In this document: positions 26,272-34,415 of the stretch, in pieces | How the letters are laid out: the number at the start of each line of letters is the position of its first letter | Position numbering within the stretch: position 1 is the stretch's first letter | DNA from: CALNYZ01 sp942490945 | GTDB taxonomy: Bacteria > Pseudomonadota > Gammaproteobacteria > UBA6429 > Thiohalophilaceae | Length of the DNA stretch: 64,000 nt | Direction of reading: 5' to 3' | NCBI GenBank assembly: GCA_942490945.1 | Contig: CALNYZ010000018.1 | Coordinates: 806,001-870,000, forward strand | The notes under the pieces: generated by a model | The model's database searches: none | Seen by the model: the letters and a program-made list of their open reading frames with translations, nothing else | What the model was told of the DNA's origin: nothing | Translations under genes and position numbers: made by a program

Positions 26272-28656
26272 ATGAAGAAAATGACAGATGCAGAATTAAA
26301 GAAAAAACTCGGCGATTACACTGCACCGAAAGGTCTGTATGCCAAGACCAAGGACATGCCATTTCTTGGTTCGGTCAGTTGCAATATAGAAGAGATGGTT
26401 GCCGGCTCCTGGCAGGAAGTCATTATTATTTATACATTGGGTCAGTCTGGTATGGCGGATGGTTCCTGGTTCAAGGCAACCTTCCGTTTTTATTCGGACT
26501 GGGAGCTGTTTCAAACCACCGATCCAAAAGCAGCTAACTATGTGTCCGCCGAGTATCATGCCGCGCCGACCGTTGAAGGCCAGAGCCCCGCATCAGTACA
26601 AAAATTATCAGTACGCTTCGATCAGAAAGGGCATGAACGTCCATTCCAGAAAGCCGTGATTGTTGATACTTATGATGGCTATTTGAAAGCAGGCGACCAG
26701 ATCGTTATTCGTCTGGGCGATCGTCGCTTTGGTGGGCCCGGTACACGGGTGCAAACATTCACCGAAGAATTTTTTAAATTCCGTTGTTATGCCGATCCGC
26801 TCGGCACCTCACGCTTCGCAGCGGTGGATCCTGATCTTACTATCAATATCAAACCGGGTGTGCCGGCCTTGTTGCAATGGGCGGGTTCACGGCTGGTCAG
26901 GCAGGGCGAGAAAATACCGTTGCGTATTCGCGCCGAAGATGAATGGGGTAACACATGCTGGAGTCGTGCAGATAAAGTTCATATCACGGCAACACTGGAC
27001 GGAAAAGACTGCTATAAAAAAGATATTGCATTACCCAAGCAAGGCTGGTCAGTGCAATTACTGGAAGACATGCCAACCGACAAACCGGGTGAGTTAATCG
27101 TAACAGCCACAATGCCGGATCACCCTGCGGTGAAGCCGCATACTTTTTATGTCACCATTGATAAAGAGTTAACGTTCCCGCGTATTTTTTATACCGACTT
27201 GCATGTCCATTCGGAAGATACCGTGGGTACCAACTCGACCAGTTATAATCTGAACTATGGACGTGATGTGACAGGTCTGGATGTACTGGCCTTTGCGCAC
27301 AATGATTTTAATATTACTACCGAGCGCTGGAAAAAAACCGTTGAGTTAATTCGCGAAATCACCAAGGACGGCGAGTTCGTTGCCTATCCCGGAACAGAAT
27401 GGTGTGGCAGTTCCTGCGCCGGTGGTGATCATAACGTTATCTTTTTGCACGATGGTGAACCCGAGTTTCCGTTTTTAAAAGATGGTACTCATGTGCGTTC
27501 GGTTGACTGGAACGAAGACTCCGGTACGACCGAGGCAATTCCCGGTGCCTGGCCTTTGGAAGAACTTTGGGCTGCGTATGCGCATGATCCCGAAGGCCAT
27601 TTGTTAACGCCTCACGTCGGTGGTCGACGTTGCTTGATGGACTGGCATCATCCTGAACTGGAAAAACTGGTCGAGATTGGGTCGGCCTGGGGTCACTTTG
27701 GCTGGCTATATCAGGATGCCATGTCACGCGGTTACAAGATTGGTGCGAGTATGGCCGGTGATGAACACCGTGGTCGATGTGGCGGTGGTGTACCGGGTAC
27801 GGCGGTATTCGGCACCAAGGGTGGCATCTCCGGTGTGATTTCCCCCGAGCTTTCACGCAAGGCGATTGGTGTCGCCTTACGCGAACGTCATACCTTTGCC
27901 TCAACCGGCGAGCGCACCTTCGGTTTGACCACTTGTGGCAAACACATGATGGGTGACGAGTTCGAACATAAAGGTGCCGCACAGGTTAATTATCGTTTCC
28001 TCGGTGATGCAGGCTGGGATGAGCTTATCGCCTACGATCAGGACGGCGAGATCTGGCGACGTGATTTACAAAAAGAACTCGGCTATTCCGATCGCAAGGT
28101 GCGCTTCCGCTGGGGTGGTGCACGTATCAAAGACCGTTATCGTTGGGCGGTATGGAAAGGCACGATCACCATTACCAATGCTGTGATTAACGAATTTGTC
28201 GGTCTGGGTTTTGAGCACAAGGAAGAAACCTGCTGGCGCGAAACGGCCACCACCATCGGCTTCAAGAGTGATACCTACGGTGATGTCGATGCCATCGAGA
28301 TGGATGTCTCGCATCTGGCGACAGCGAAGATCAAAATCGAAGGTACGATTGATGGTTATGTAAAAGTCGGCGACCCGCTTAAAGGCAATCCGTTTGTACA
28401 TTGCCCAACTTTCAGCTGGGAATTTACCGGAGCAGAGTTACTGGAAGCGGCACGTTTGAAAAAGGATTTGCCGGGCGTGGAAATGTTTCTGGCAATGGAA
28501 CGTATGAGCGATTCAGATGCACCACGCGAAGTGACCGGTAATTTTGAAGTGAGCCCGAAAAATGGTCCGCATGGACACCGGCCTGTTTATATGGTTGCAC
28601 ATCAGGTCGATGATGCAAAAATCTGGACCTCGGCCTTGTTTATAAAATTCAAGTAG
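26272..28656 (+). CDS. DUF3604-type PHP-like metallohydrolase
   Basis: This is a large 794-residue protein without a signal peptide. Its N-terminal half contains beta-sandwich-like segments (IPLRIRAEDEWGN, GELIVTATMPD). From about residue 306 a PHP-like metal site appears: FYTDLHVHSEDT (His311, His313), AFAHNDF, YPGTEWCGSSCAGGDHNVIF, LTPHVGG, DWHHPE and GASMAGDEHRG. This pattern matches my recollection of DUF3604 proteins. The substrate is unknown. It starts 119 bases after tctA in the same direction and ends at a strong terminator, so it is probably part of the transporter operon and may act on the imported compound (inference). Confidence 0.82.
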   Translation: MKKMTDAELKKKLGDYTAPKGLYAKTKDMPFLGSVSCNIEEMVAGSWQEVIIIYTLGQSGMADGSWFKATFRFYSDWELFQTTDPKAANYVSAEYHAAPTVEGQSPASVQKLSVRFDQKGHERPFQKAVIVDTYDGYLKAGDQIVIRLGDRRFGGPGTRVQTFTEEFFKFRCYADPLGTSRFAAVDPDLTINIKPGVPALLQWAGSRLVRQGEKIPLRIRAEDEWGNTCWSRADKVHITATLDGKDCYKKDIALPKQGWSVQLLEDMPTDKPGELIVTATMPDHPAVKPHTFYVTIDKELTFPRIFYTDLHVHSEDTVGTNSTSYNLNYGRDVTGLDVLAFAHNDFNITTERWKKTVELIREITKDGEFVAYPGTEWCGSSCAGGDHNVIFLHDGEPEFPFLKDGTHVRSVDWNEDSGTTEAIPGAWPLEELWAAYAHDPEGHLLTPHVGGRRCLMDWHHPELEKLVEIGSAWGHFGWLYQDAMSRGYKIGASMAGDEHRGRCGGGVPGTAVFGTKGGISGVISPELSRKAIGVALRERHTFASTGERTFGLTTCGKHMMGDEFEHKGAAQVNYRFLGDAGWDELIAYDQDGEIWRRDLQKELGYSDRKVRFRWGGARIKDRYRWAVWKGTITITNAVINEFVGLGFEHKEETCWRETATTIGFKSDTYGDVDAIEMDVSHLATAKIKIEGTIDGYVKVGDPLKGNPFVHCPTFSWEFTGAELLEAARLKKDLPGVEMFLAMERMSDSDAPREVTGNFEVSPKNGPHGHRPVYMVAHQVDDAKIWTSALFIKFK

Positions 28657-28699
28657 GGTTTACCACAACAACAAGAAGTACTCTTCCTCGTTGTACTTT

Positions 28700-28748
28700 A
28701 CGCCACCTTAATCCCCCCCCAATTATTTAAGGTGGCGTTTTTTATTTA
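28700..28748 (+). terminator. Rho-independent terminator after the DUF3604 gene
   Basis: A perfect 12-bp stem ACGCCACCTTAA (28700-28711) / TTAAGGTGGCGT (28727-28738) is followed by a T run. The loop holds nine C. It ends the tctCBA-DUF3604 unit. Confidence 0.9.
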
Positions 28749-28765
28749 TTTTCTGCGGGCGATTA

Positions 28766-29683
28766 TCAGACGAGTTGTTGCAGCCCATGCTCGCGATAAA
28801 TATTCGCAACTGTATCACTCAACATAAATTGTAAAAACTGTTGTCCCCACTTACCACCATCACCAACCAGTCCGATGTGATAGGTTGTGGTGACATTGTT
28901 CGCCGTGAATTCCGGTGCGCCGGGCGTGCTGGATAAGGTGTTGTCCAGTGGTACCAGTTCAAACAGCTCGGGAAAAATGCGCGTATAGCGAAGTGCGAGG
29001 TGATAATACACCAGAGCCACGTCAGCACGGCCGTCGTGTATATTTTGTGGTGCTTCACGGTGGTGAATACACTCACCAAATACCGTTTTACTGGTATCTT
29101 GCAAGCGCTGCGCAAAGCTGGCTGCATCCAGATCCGATGCTTCGGCCAGCGCCAGGATTGTGTCGTGATAAACGTCATAACTGGCTTTTTCTGTCAGCGG
29201 ATTGGAGATAAACAGGGTAACGTCGTCACGCAGCAAATCTGCCAGCTGATGAATCTGCTTGGGATTGTCTTTACGCACCAGTAACACATTACCCCGGCTT
29301 TGAATAAAAGCCTGGTGCGAATCCACAAATCCTTCACCGGACAAGGCTGTCAGGATATTTGGCGGGCTGATGAAGACATGTGGCTGACGTGACAGGGTTA
29401 AATTACCGAGTCGCATGCTGCCTTGTTTGAGATACTTCATAATGACGCTGGGCGGCGTGGTGGCATAGAAAATGTCGTTTACTTCAGGATGCAGTGCGAG
29501 AAAGGTTTGTAATGATTGCTGCAACGCCATGTGGTGATTACCGTCCGAGAATACCACCAGTTCAGCATTAACAGGGTCACCGTGGAAATCCAGGCTGACA
29601 TTACTGCCAGCGTGCGACCAGCGCAGCATATCGCTTGTGGCCGTCGAGGCGGCTTCCAGAGGCCAATCAAGATGGGTTGTCAT
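28766..29683 (-). CDS. Substrate-binding-domain protein without signal peptide
   Basis: This 305-residue protein reads like a type 2 periplasmic binding (ModA-like) domain: LVVFSDGNHHMALQQSLQTF, YATTPPSVIMKYLKQG, NVLLVRKDNPKQIHQLADLL and a C-terminal GGKWGQQFLQFMLSDTVANIYREHGLQ. It begins MTTHLDWPLEAAS with no export signal, so a cytoplasmic sensory or storage role is possible. The frame has no better upstream start. No transport genes of matching type lie beside it. The ligand is unknown. Convergent with the DUF3604 gene. Confidence 0.75.
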   Translation of the reverse strand: MTTHLDWPLEAASTATSDMLRWSHAGSNVSLDFHGDPVNAELVVFSDGNHHMALQQSLQTFLALHPEVNDIFYATTPPSVIMKYLKQGSMRLGNLTLSRQPHVFISPPNILTALSGEGFVDSHQAFIQSRGNVLLVRKDNPKQIHQLADLLRDDVTLFISNPLTEKASYDVYHDTILALAEASDLDAASFAQRLQDTSKTVFGECIHHREAPQNIHDGRADVALVYYHLALRYTRIFPELFELVPLDNTLSSTPGAPEFTANNVTTTYHIGLVGDGGKWGQQFLQFMLSDTVANIYREHGLQQLV

Positions 29684-29928
29684 AGGTTGAGGATAGGATA
29701 GTTCACTAATTATTACAATAAGAACAAGGACTTAGCATAGTGTTAAATGCGCATGAATTTCTGTAATACTTGACAAAATGCCACCAAATCACCAAAATGC
29801 GCGGCTCTTGTTAAGGCGACATCATCCGTTCATGCGGGTAGACAATTGACCTTGAGAAGGCTTATGTCGCTGGTAGCCCACACTGTATAAGACGCTATCT
29901 ACGATAGAAGCAGTATAATCCGTGTCAT

Positions 29929-30005
<77 letters not shown>

Positions 30006-30051
30006 TTAAAATCAATCACTTATATTTGATTAGTGTATCTGAGCGTGGCGC

Positions 30052-30219
30052 TTAAAAACCGTTACGACCACTCCATACGTCACCCGCTTTACGTCTTTCT
30101 GTGCCGGAGCGGCGCGGTTCTTTGGCAGGTTCGAAGCGTATCATTTCGCGGCGATCAACGTTCTGACGGCGTTGCGTGCGACGGCGTTCCGGTCCGTTGT
30201 AAGTCTGTGTTTGTTCCAT
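30052..30219 (-). CDS. Small basic ERR-motif protein (55 aa), unknown function
   Basis: This short frame starts at ATG 30217-30219 behind AGGGGAAGAT and encodes a highly charged peptide: MEQTQTYNGPERRRTQRRQN, then VDRREMIRFEPAKEPRRSG and an RRKAGDVWSGRNGF ending. Repeated G/x-x-E/D-R-R elements with a REMIRFEP core are a pattern I recall from small hypothetical proteins in marine gammaproteobacteria. The good ribosome site and lack of interruptions support it. It lies 152 bases downstream of the aquaporin on the same strand. Confidence 0.72.
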   Translation of the reverse strand: MEQTQTYNGPERRRTQRRQNVDRREMIRFEPAKEPRRSGTERRKAGDVWSGRNGF

Positions 30220-30371
30220 ATCTTCCCCTCATGCATCCCTGGATTATTGATTATTTGGATTTAGTCCAGAATTGATTAAATGTTAACCAGTTCACATTAT
30301 AGCAAAATCTGCGCGCGGGGGTAGTCCAGTTTATCAGTTGAAAACGACCAGTTATCAATAACTTAATGAAA

Positions 30372-31052
30372 TTATTGGCAGCAGTCTTGATCGCGAATGA
30401 ATCGGCAGCTGTAGGTCGCCAGGATGGCACCGGTGATGGGTGCCAGGAAATAAAGCCAAAGCAGGCTGATTTGACCACTCATGATCGAAGGACCAAAGGA
30501 GCGTGCCGGGTTCATTGAGGCACCCGTTACCGGTCCGGCAAACAAGGCTTCCACGCACACAACTGCGCCGATCGTGAGTCCCGCCATCATGCCTTTCTCC
30601 TTGGCACCGGTTGCCACGTTCATGATGGCGAACATCAGTATAAAAGCCAGTAGTGTTTCAAGACAAAATGCTTGCAGGAGACTTTGAGCAGGTAACGTGG
30701 CCCCAAGGTGGGTGGTGTCGGTTGAAGTAGCAACTAAAAAGTTAACCAGTACACTGGCCAGCAAAGCGCCGCTTAACTGACTAATGCCATATGGCAGCAC
30801 TTCCTTGCCAGGAAAGCGCCCGGCACGCCAGAATCCAATGGTGACCGCCGGGTTGATATGCGCGCCGGAGATATCGCCGAGCATATAAATTATCGCTGAG
30901 ACAGTCAGGCCAAATACCATGGCAATGCCGGGATGAGTAATCAGGTTGTTGTGTTGCGCATTAACGACGATCGCCGCGGTGCCGGCAAAGACCAGTATGA
31001 ATGTGCCAATGAATTCAGCGGAGCAACGCTTTGCCAGCGCGATTTCTGACAT
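30372..31052 (-). CDS. MIP-family channel (aquaporin-like, wide NIP-like filter)
   Basis: A 226-residue six-helix channel with both NPA boxes (AHINPAVTIGFW and ASMNPARSFGPS). Counting from the NPA motifs as in AqpZ, the selectivity filter reads Phe, Ala, Ala, Arg where E. coli AqpZ has Phe, His, Thr, Arg. Loss of the His points to a wider pore for small uncharged solutes, closer to plant NIP-type and arsenite/glycerol channels than to a strict water channel (inference). It starts five bases after the phoU stop, so it is very probably part of the pst-phoU transcript. An AqpS-like role in arsenite release after arsenate entry is a testable idea. Confidence 0.9.
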   Translation of the reverse strand: MSEIALAKRCSAEFIGTFILVFAGTAAIVVNAQHNNLITHPGIAMVFGLTVSAIIYMLGDISGAHINPAVTIGFWRAGRFPGKEVLPYGISQLSGALLASVLVNFLVATSTDTTHLGATLPAQSLLQAFCLETLLAFILMFAIMNVATGAKEKGMMAGLTIGAVVCVEALFAGPVTGASMNPARSFGPSIMSGQISLLWLYFLAPITGAILATYSCRFIRDQDCCQ

Positions 31053-31057
31053 TGTCG

Positions 31058-31768
31058 TTACAGGACTTCGTGTTCCACCGTTTCGAGATTGACGTGGCGA
31101 ACATTTTTACCTTTCACCAGGTAAATAATATATTCATTAATATTCTTGGCGTGATCACCGATGCGCTCAATCGCACGCGCGGTCCACATCACATCAAGCA
31201 TACGGGTAATAGAACGCGGATCTTCCATCATAAATGTCAGCGCCTGCCTGAGCACGCCGTCGTATTCCTGATCCAGTTTGCGATCTTCTTTTGCTGTCTT
31301 TAGCGCAGCCTCGGTGTCGAGTCGTGCAAACGCATCCAGGGTGTTATGCACCATACTCAGGACATGTTCACCAAGCGTCTGGATTTCCAGATAGCCGTTT
31401 TTAGGCCGCTCAAGTTCCGCCAGGCGCGCACCCATGCGGGCGATACGTTCAGCCTGGTCACCGATGCGTTCCAGATCGGTAATGGTTTTAATGACCGCCA
31501 TAACAAGGCGCAGGTCAGACGCAGTGGGTTGGCGACGGGCAATGATGTGACTGCATTCTTCGTCGATAGTGACTTCGGCGGCATTGACGTTAACGTCACG
31601 ATTGATAACAGATTCGCATAGTTCTACATCGCCTTCGACAAGTGCCTTGATGGCATTTGATATTTGTTGCTCAACCAGCCCACCCATGGCCAGAACACGG
31701 TTGCGAACTTCTTCAAGTTCAACATTAAACTGTTGTGAAATATGTGAGCCTATTTTTGCCTTATCCAT
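31058..31768 (-). CDS. phoU: Phosphate signalling regulator PhoU
   Basis: PhoU links Pst transporter activity to PhoR and represses the Pho regulon when phosphate is plentiful. The 236-residue protein is two three-helix PhoU repeats, with typical segments such as RVLAMGGLVEQQISNAIKAL, LERIGDQAERIARMG, and WTARAIERIGDHAKNINEYIIYLVKG. It follows pstB by 44 bases and precedes the aquaporin by 5 bases. Confidence 0.96.
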   Translation of the reverse strand: MDKAKIGSHISQQFNVELEEVRNRVLAMGGLVEQQISNAIKALVEGDVELCESVINRDVNVNAAEVTIDEECSHIIARRQPTASDLRLVMAVIKTITDLERIGDQAERIARMGARLAELERPKNGYLEIQTLGEHVLSMVHNTLDAFARLDTEAALKTAKEDRKLDQEYDGVLRQALTFMMEDPRSITRMLDVMWTARAIERIGDHAKNINEYIIYLVKGKNVRHVNLETVEHEVL

Positions 31769-31812
31769 GTCCTGCCTCCGCTGGAATGATCCATTAGTAC
31801 AACTATATCATT

Positions 31813-32646
31813 TTAACCATAACGACCGGTAATATAGTCTTCTGTCTGTTTTTTCTTGGGATTGGTGAATATCGTGTCGGTATCACTAAATTCTATCAAT
31901 TCACCAAGATACATAAATGCCGTGTAATCCGACACGCGCGCCGCCTGCTGCATGTTGTGCGTGACGATCAAAATCGTATATTTACTTTTCAGTTCGTGGA
32001 TTAATTCTTCAATTTTTAAAGTTGAAATCGGATCCAGTGCTGATGCCGGTTCATCTAATAATAGCACTTCTGGCTCGATTGCGATGGCGCGCGCGATCAC
32101 CAGGCGTTGCTGTTGGCCTCCCGACATGCCGAGCGCGTTTTCATGCAGGCGATCCTTAACTTCATCCCATAAGGCTGCACCACGTAGCGATTTTTCTACT
32201 GCTTCATCCAGCACGCGGCGATTGTTCACGCCCTGCAGACGCAGACCGTAAGCAACATTTTCAAATATAGACTTTGGAAAGGGATTGGGCTTCTGAAACA
32301 CCATGCCGACATTGCGGCGCAGCTCGGCAACGTTGACGTGCTTATTATAAATGTTTTCATTATTGATCAGGATTTCGCCGTCAACCTTGCATCCATCAAC
32401 AAGGTCATTCATACGGTTGAAACAACGTAGCAGGGTGGATTTACCGCAGCCGCTCGGACCGATGAATGCGGATACACGTTTTTCAGGCACATTCATGTTG
32501 ATGTTGTTTAATGCCTGTTTAGTGCCGTAATAAAGGTTGAGATTTTTTACTTCAATGCAGACAGTTTCATTTGCCAATGAAAGGACTGGTAAGGGACGCC
32601 CCAATGCACTTAAATCTATACCGTGAGTCATATTTTCACTTGCCAT
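31813..32646 (-). CDS. pstB: Phosphate ABC transporter ATP-binding protein
   Basis: PstB powers high-affinity phosphate import. The 277-residue ATPase has Walker A GPSGCGKST, the ABC signature MSGGQQQRLVIARA, Walker B LLLDEPASALDP and the switch His in ILIVTHNMQQAARVSD. The first ~25 residues precede the usual PstB start, so a later start is possible. It follows pstA by 92 bases. Confidence 0.97.
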   Translation of the reverse strand: MASENMTHGIDLSALGRPLPVLSLANETVCIEVKNLNLYYGTKQALNNINMNVPEKRVSAFIGPSGCGKSTLLRCFNRMNDLVDGCKVDGEILINNENIYNKHVNVAELRRNVGMVFQKPNPFPKSIFENVAYGLRLQGVNNRRVLDEAVEKSLRGAALWDEVKDRLHENALGMSGGQQQRLVIARAIAIEPEVLLLDEPASALDPISTLKIEELIHELKSKYTILIVTHNMQQAARVSDYTAFMYLGELIEFSDTDTIFTNPKKKQTEDYITGRYG

Positions 32647-32738
32647 AACTGTTCTCTCTCAAATAATTCAATAATTATAAAATGTAAACTGGTTGTTTAT
32701 GTATTTCAGTTTGCATGTCTGTATTCAGGTTATCAGTA

Positions 32739-34415
32739 TTAAGTTTCAAGGTTTCGGTAATTTTCACGTAGTCGATTGCGAATATAAATTGCCGTAATAT
32801 TAAGCGCGATAATCACGCAGACGAGTAACAGTGCGGTTGCATAAACAAGTGGCCGCGCTGCCTCGACATTTGGACTCTGGAAGCCCACGTCATAAATATG
32901 AAAACCGAGATGCATAAATTTACGATCCAGATGCATATACGGAAAATTACCATCCACTGCCAGTGAGGGTGCCAGTTTGACTACACCCACGAGCATTAAT
33001 GGCGCCACTTCACCCGCGGCACGCGCAACCGCCAGAATCATACCCGTCATCATCGCCGGGGTGGACATGGGTAGAATAACGCGCCACAAGGTTTCTGCCT
33101 TGGTTGCCCCCAAAGCCAGACTGCCTTCGCGCAACGAACGCGGAATGCGTGACAGACCTTCTTCGGTCGCCACAATCACAACCGGTACCGTGAGGATTGC
33201 CAGTGTAAGTGACGACCACAAGATACCGGGAGTACCGAAAGTTGGTGCGGGCAAGGCCGCCGGGAAGAACAGTTGATCGATATTACCGCCAAGGAAATAG
33301 ACAAAAAAGCCCAGTCCAAACACACCGTATACAATCGAGGGCACACCCGCCAGGTTATTTACTGCGATGCGAATAGTGCGTGTCAGTGGTCCCTGTTTGG
33401 CGTATTCCCGCAAATACACAGCGGCGATGACACCAAAAGGTGTGACCAGTACCGACATGATTAACACCATCATCACGGTACCAAAAATCGCCGGGAAGAC
33501 ACCGCCTTCGGTATTTGCTTCACGTGGTTCGCCGAATATAAATTCATGCAGCTTGCTGAAGTAGACAGCAATGCGGGTGAAGAAGCCGATGTCATTCGGT
33601 GCATAGGCGCGGACAATTTTCGCAAACGGAATTTCGATTTCCCTGCCGTCCATTATTTCTGCAACCAGACTGTCGCGATTGATTTTTTCATAGAGTGCAT
33701 TCAGTTCGACTTGCAGTTTTTTATATTCTGCCTGCAAGGATTTTTTCTCTTCTTCCAGTGCCTTGAATTTTTCGATGTCGCCTTCATGATCGAGTTCGTA
33801 ACCACGGCGCTTTAATCGTATCTGTTCGATGCCATAGTTCACGTTACCAATGGCGCCATGTTCGATATCGCGAATCTGTTCAAAAATATCGGTTGCGCGA
33901 TCCAGGCGCTTTTCCATTTCTTTCCAGGCTTCTTTACCGGTTGCAACTTCCTTTCCCTGTTCCTTCACCGATCTCAGATAACCATAAAAATTTCCCCATT
34001 CACGTCGTTCCAGCGCAATAATCCCTGATGGATGGGTAATGTTCTTCATGTTGTCCTGTATTAACCAGCGGAAATCTGTACCAAGCTTGTCGCGGTTGCC
34101 GGTTTTAATCAGAGTGCGCGAAATAAACTTGGCATCTGTTTCAAGATTAATGCCAGCGTTTTTTAACCGTTCTATCGAAACGGTTTCAGTATCGGCTACC
34201 TCACCAAGGACACGAATAATCTTGTGCGTGACAGGATCCTGATAATCCACCTGTTTGACCGGAGACGGCCAGAAGTGAGCCATGCCACGAATGGCAATCA
34301 ACGCCAGCAAGCCGCCAACAATAATAATGCTGATGGCAACCGCGGTTGCGGTGAGCCAGATCATTGGATCGCCACTCTTGACCCATTTTTTAATATTTTT
34401 TGGTTTAAATTTCAT
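32739..34415 (-). CDS. pstA: Phosphate ABC transporter permease PstA, long form
   Basis: PstA is one of the two membrane subunits of the phosphate importer. At 558 residues it is much longer than the ~296 of E. coli. After the first membrane helix (about residues 20-43) comes a ~240-residue predicted periplasmic insert with a charged coiled-coil stretch (FKALEEEKKSLQAEYKKLQVELNALYEKI, described here in part). Then comes the canonical permease domain with the EAA loop EGSLALGATKAETLWRVILP. Long PstA forms are known to me from Pseudomonas-type systems. The start overlaps pstC by four bases. Confidence 0.93.
   Translation of the reverse strand: MKFKPKNIKKWVKSGDPMIWLTATAVAISIIIVGGLLALIAIRGMAHFWPSPVKQVDYQDPVTHKIIRVLGEVADTETVSIERLKNAGINLETDAKFISRTLIKTGNRDKLGTDFRWLIQDNMKNITHPSGIIALERREWGNFYGYLRSVKEQGKEVATGKEAWKEMEKRLDRATDIFEQIRDIEHGAIGNVNYGIEQIRLKRRGYELDHEGDIEKFKALEEEKKSLQAEYKKLQVELNALYEKINRDSLVAEIMDGREIEIPFAKIVRAYAPNDIGFFTRIAVYFSKLHEFIFGEPREANTEGGVFPAIFGTVMMVLIMSVLVTPFGVIAAVYLREYAKQGPLTRTIRIAVNNLAGVPSIVYGVFGLGFFVYFLGGNIDQLFFPAALPAPTFGTPGILWSSLTLAILTVPVVIVATEEGLSRIPRSLREGSLALGATKAETLWRVILPMSTPAMMTGMILAVARAAGEVAPLMLVGVVKLAPSLAVDGNFPYMHLDRKFMHLGFHIYDVGFQSPNVEAARPLVYATALLLVCVIIALNITAIYIRNRLRENYRNLET

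Noticed and set aside
27437..27982. 181-codon minus-strand frame rich in Arg/His inside the DUF3604 gene
   Set aside because: It is a shadow of the strongly supported plus-strand gene and has no family features or ribosome site.
28711..28720. Run of nine C as a phase-variation tract
   Set aside because: It lies in the loop of a terminator, outside any coding frame or promoter, so slippage would have no obvious effect.
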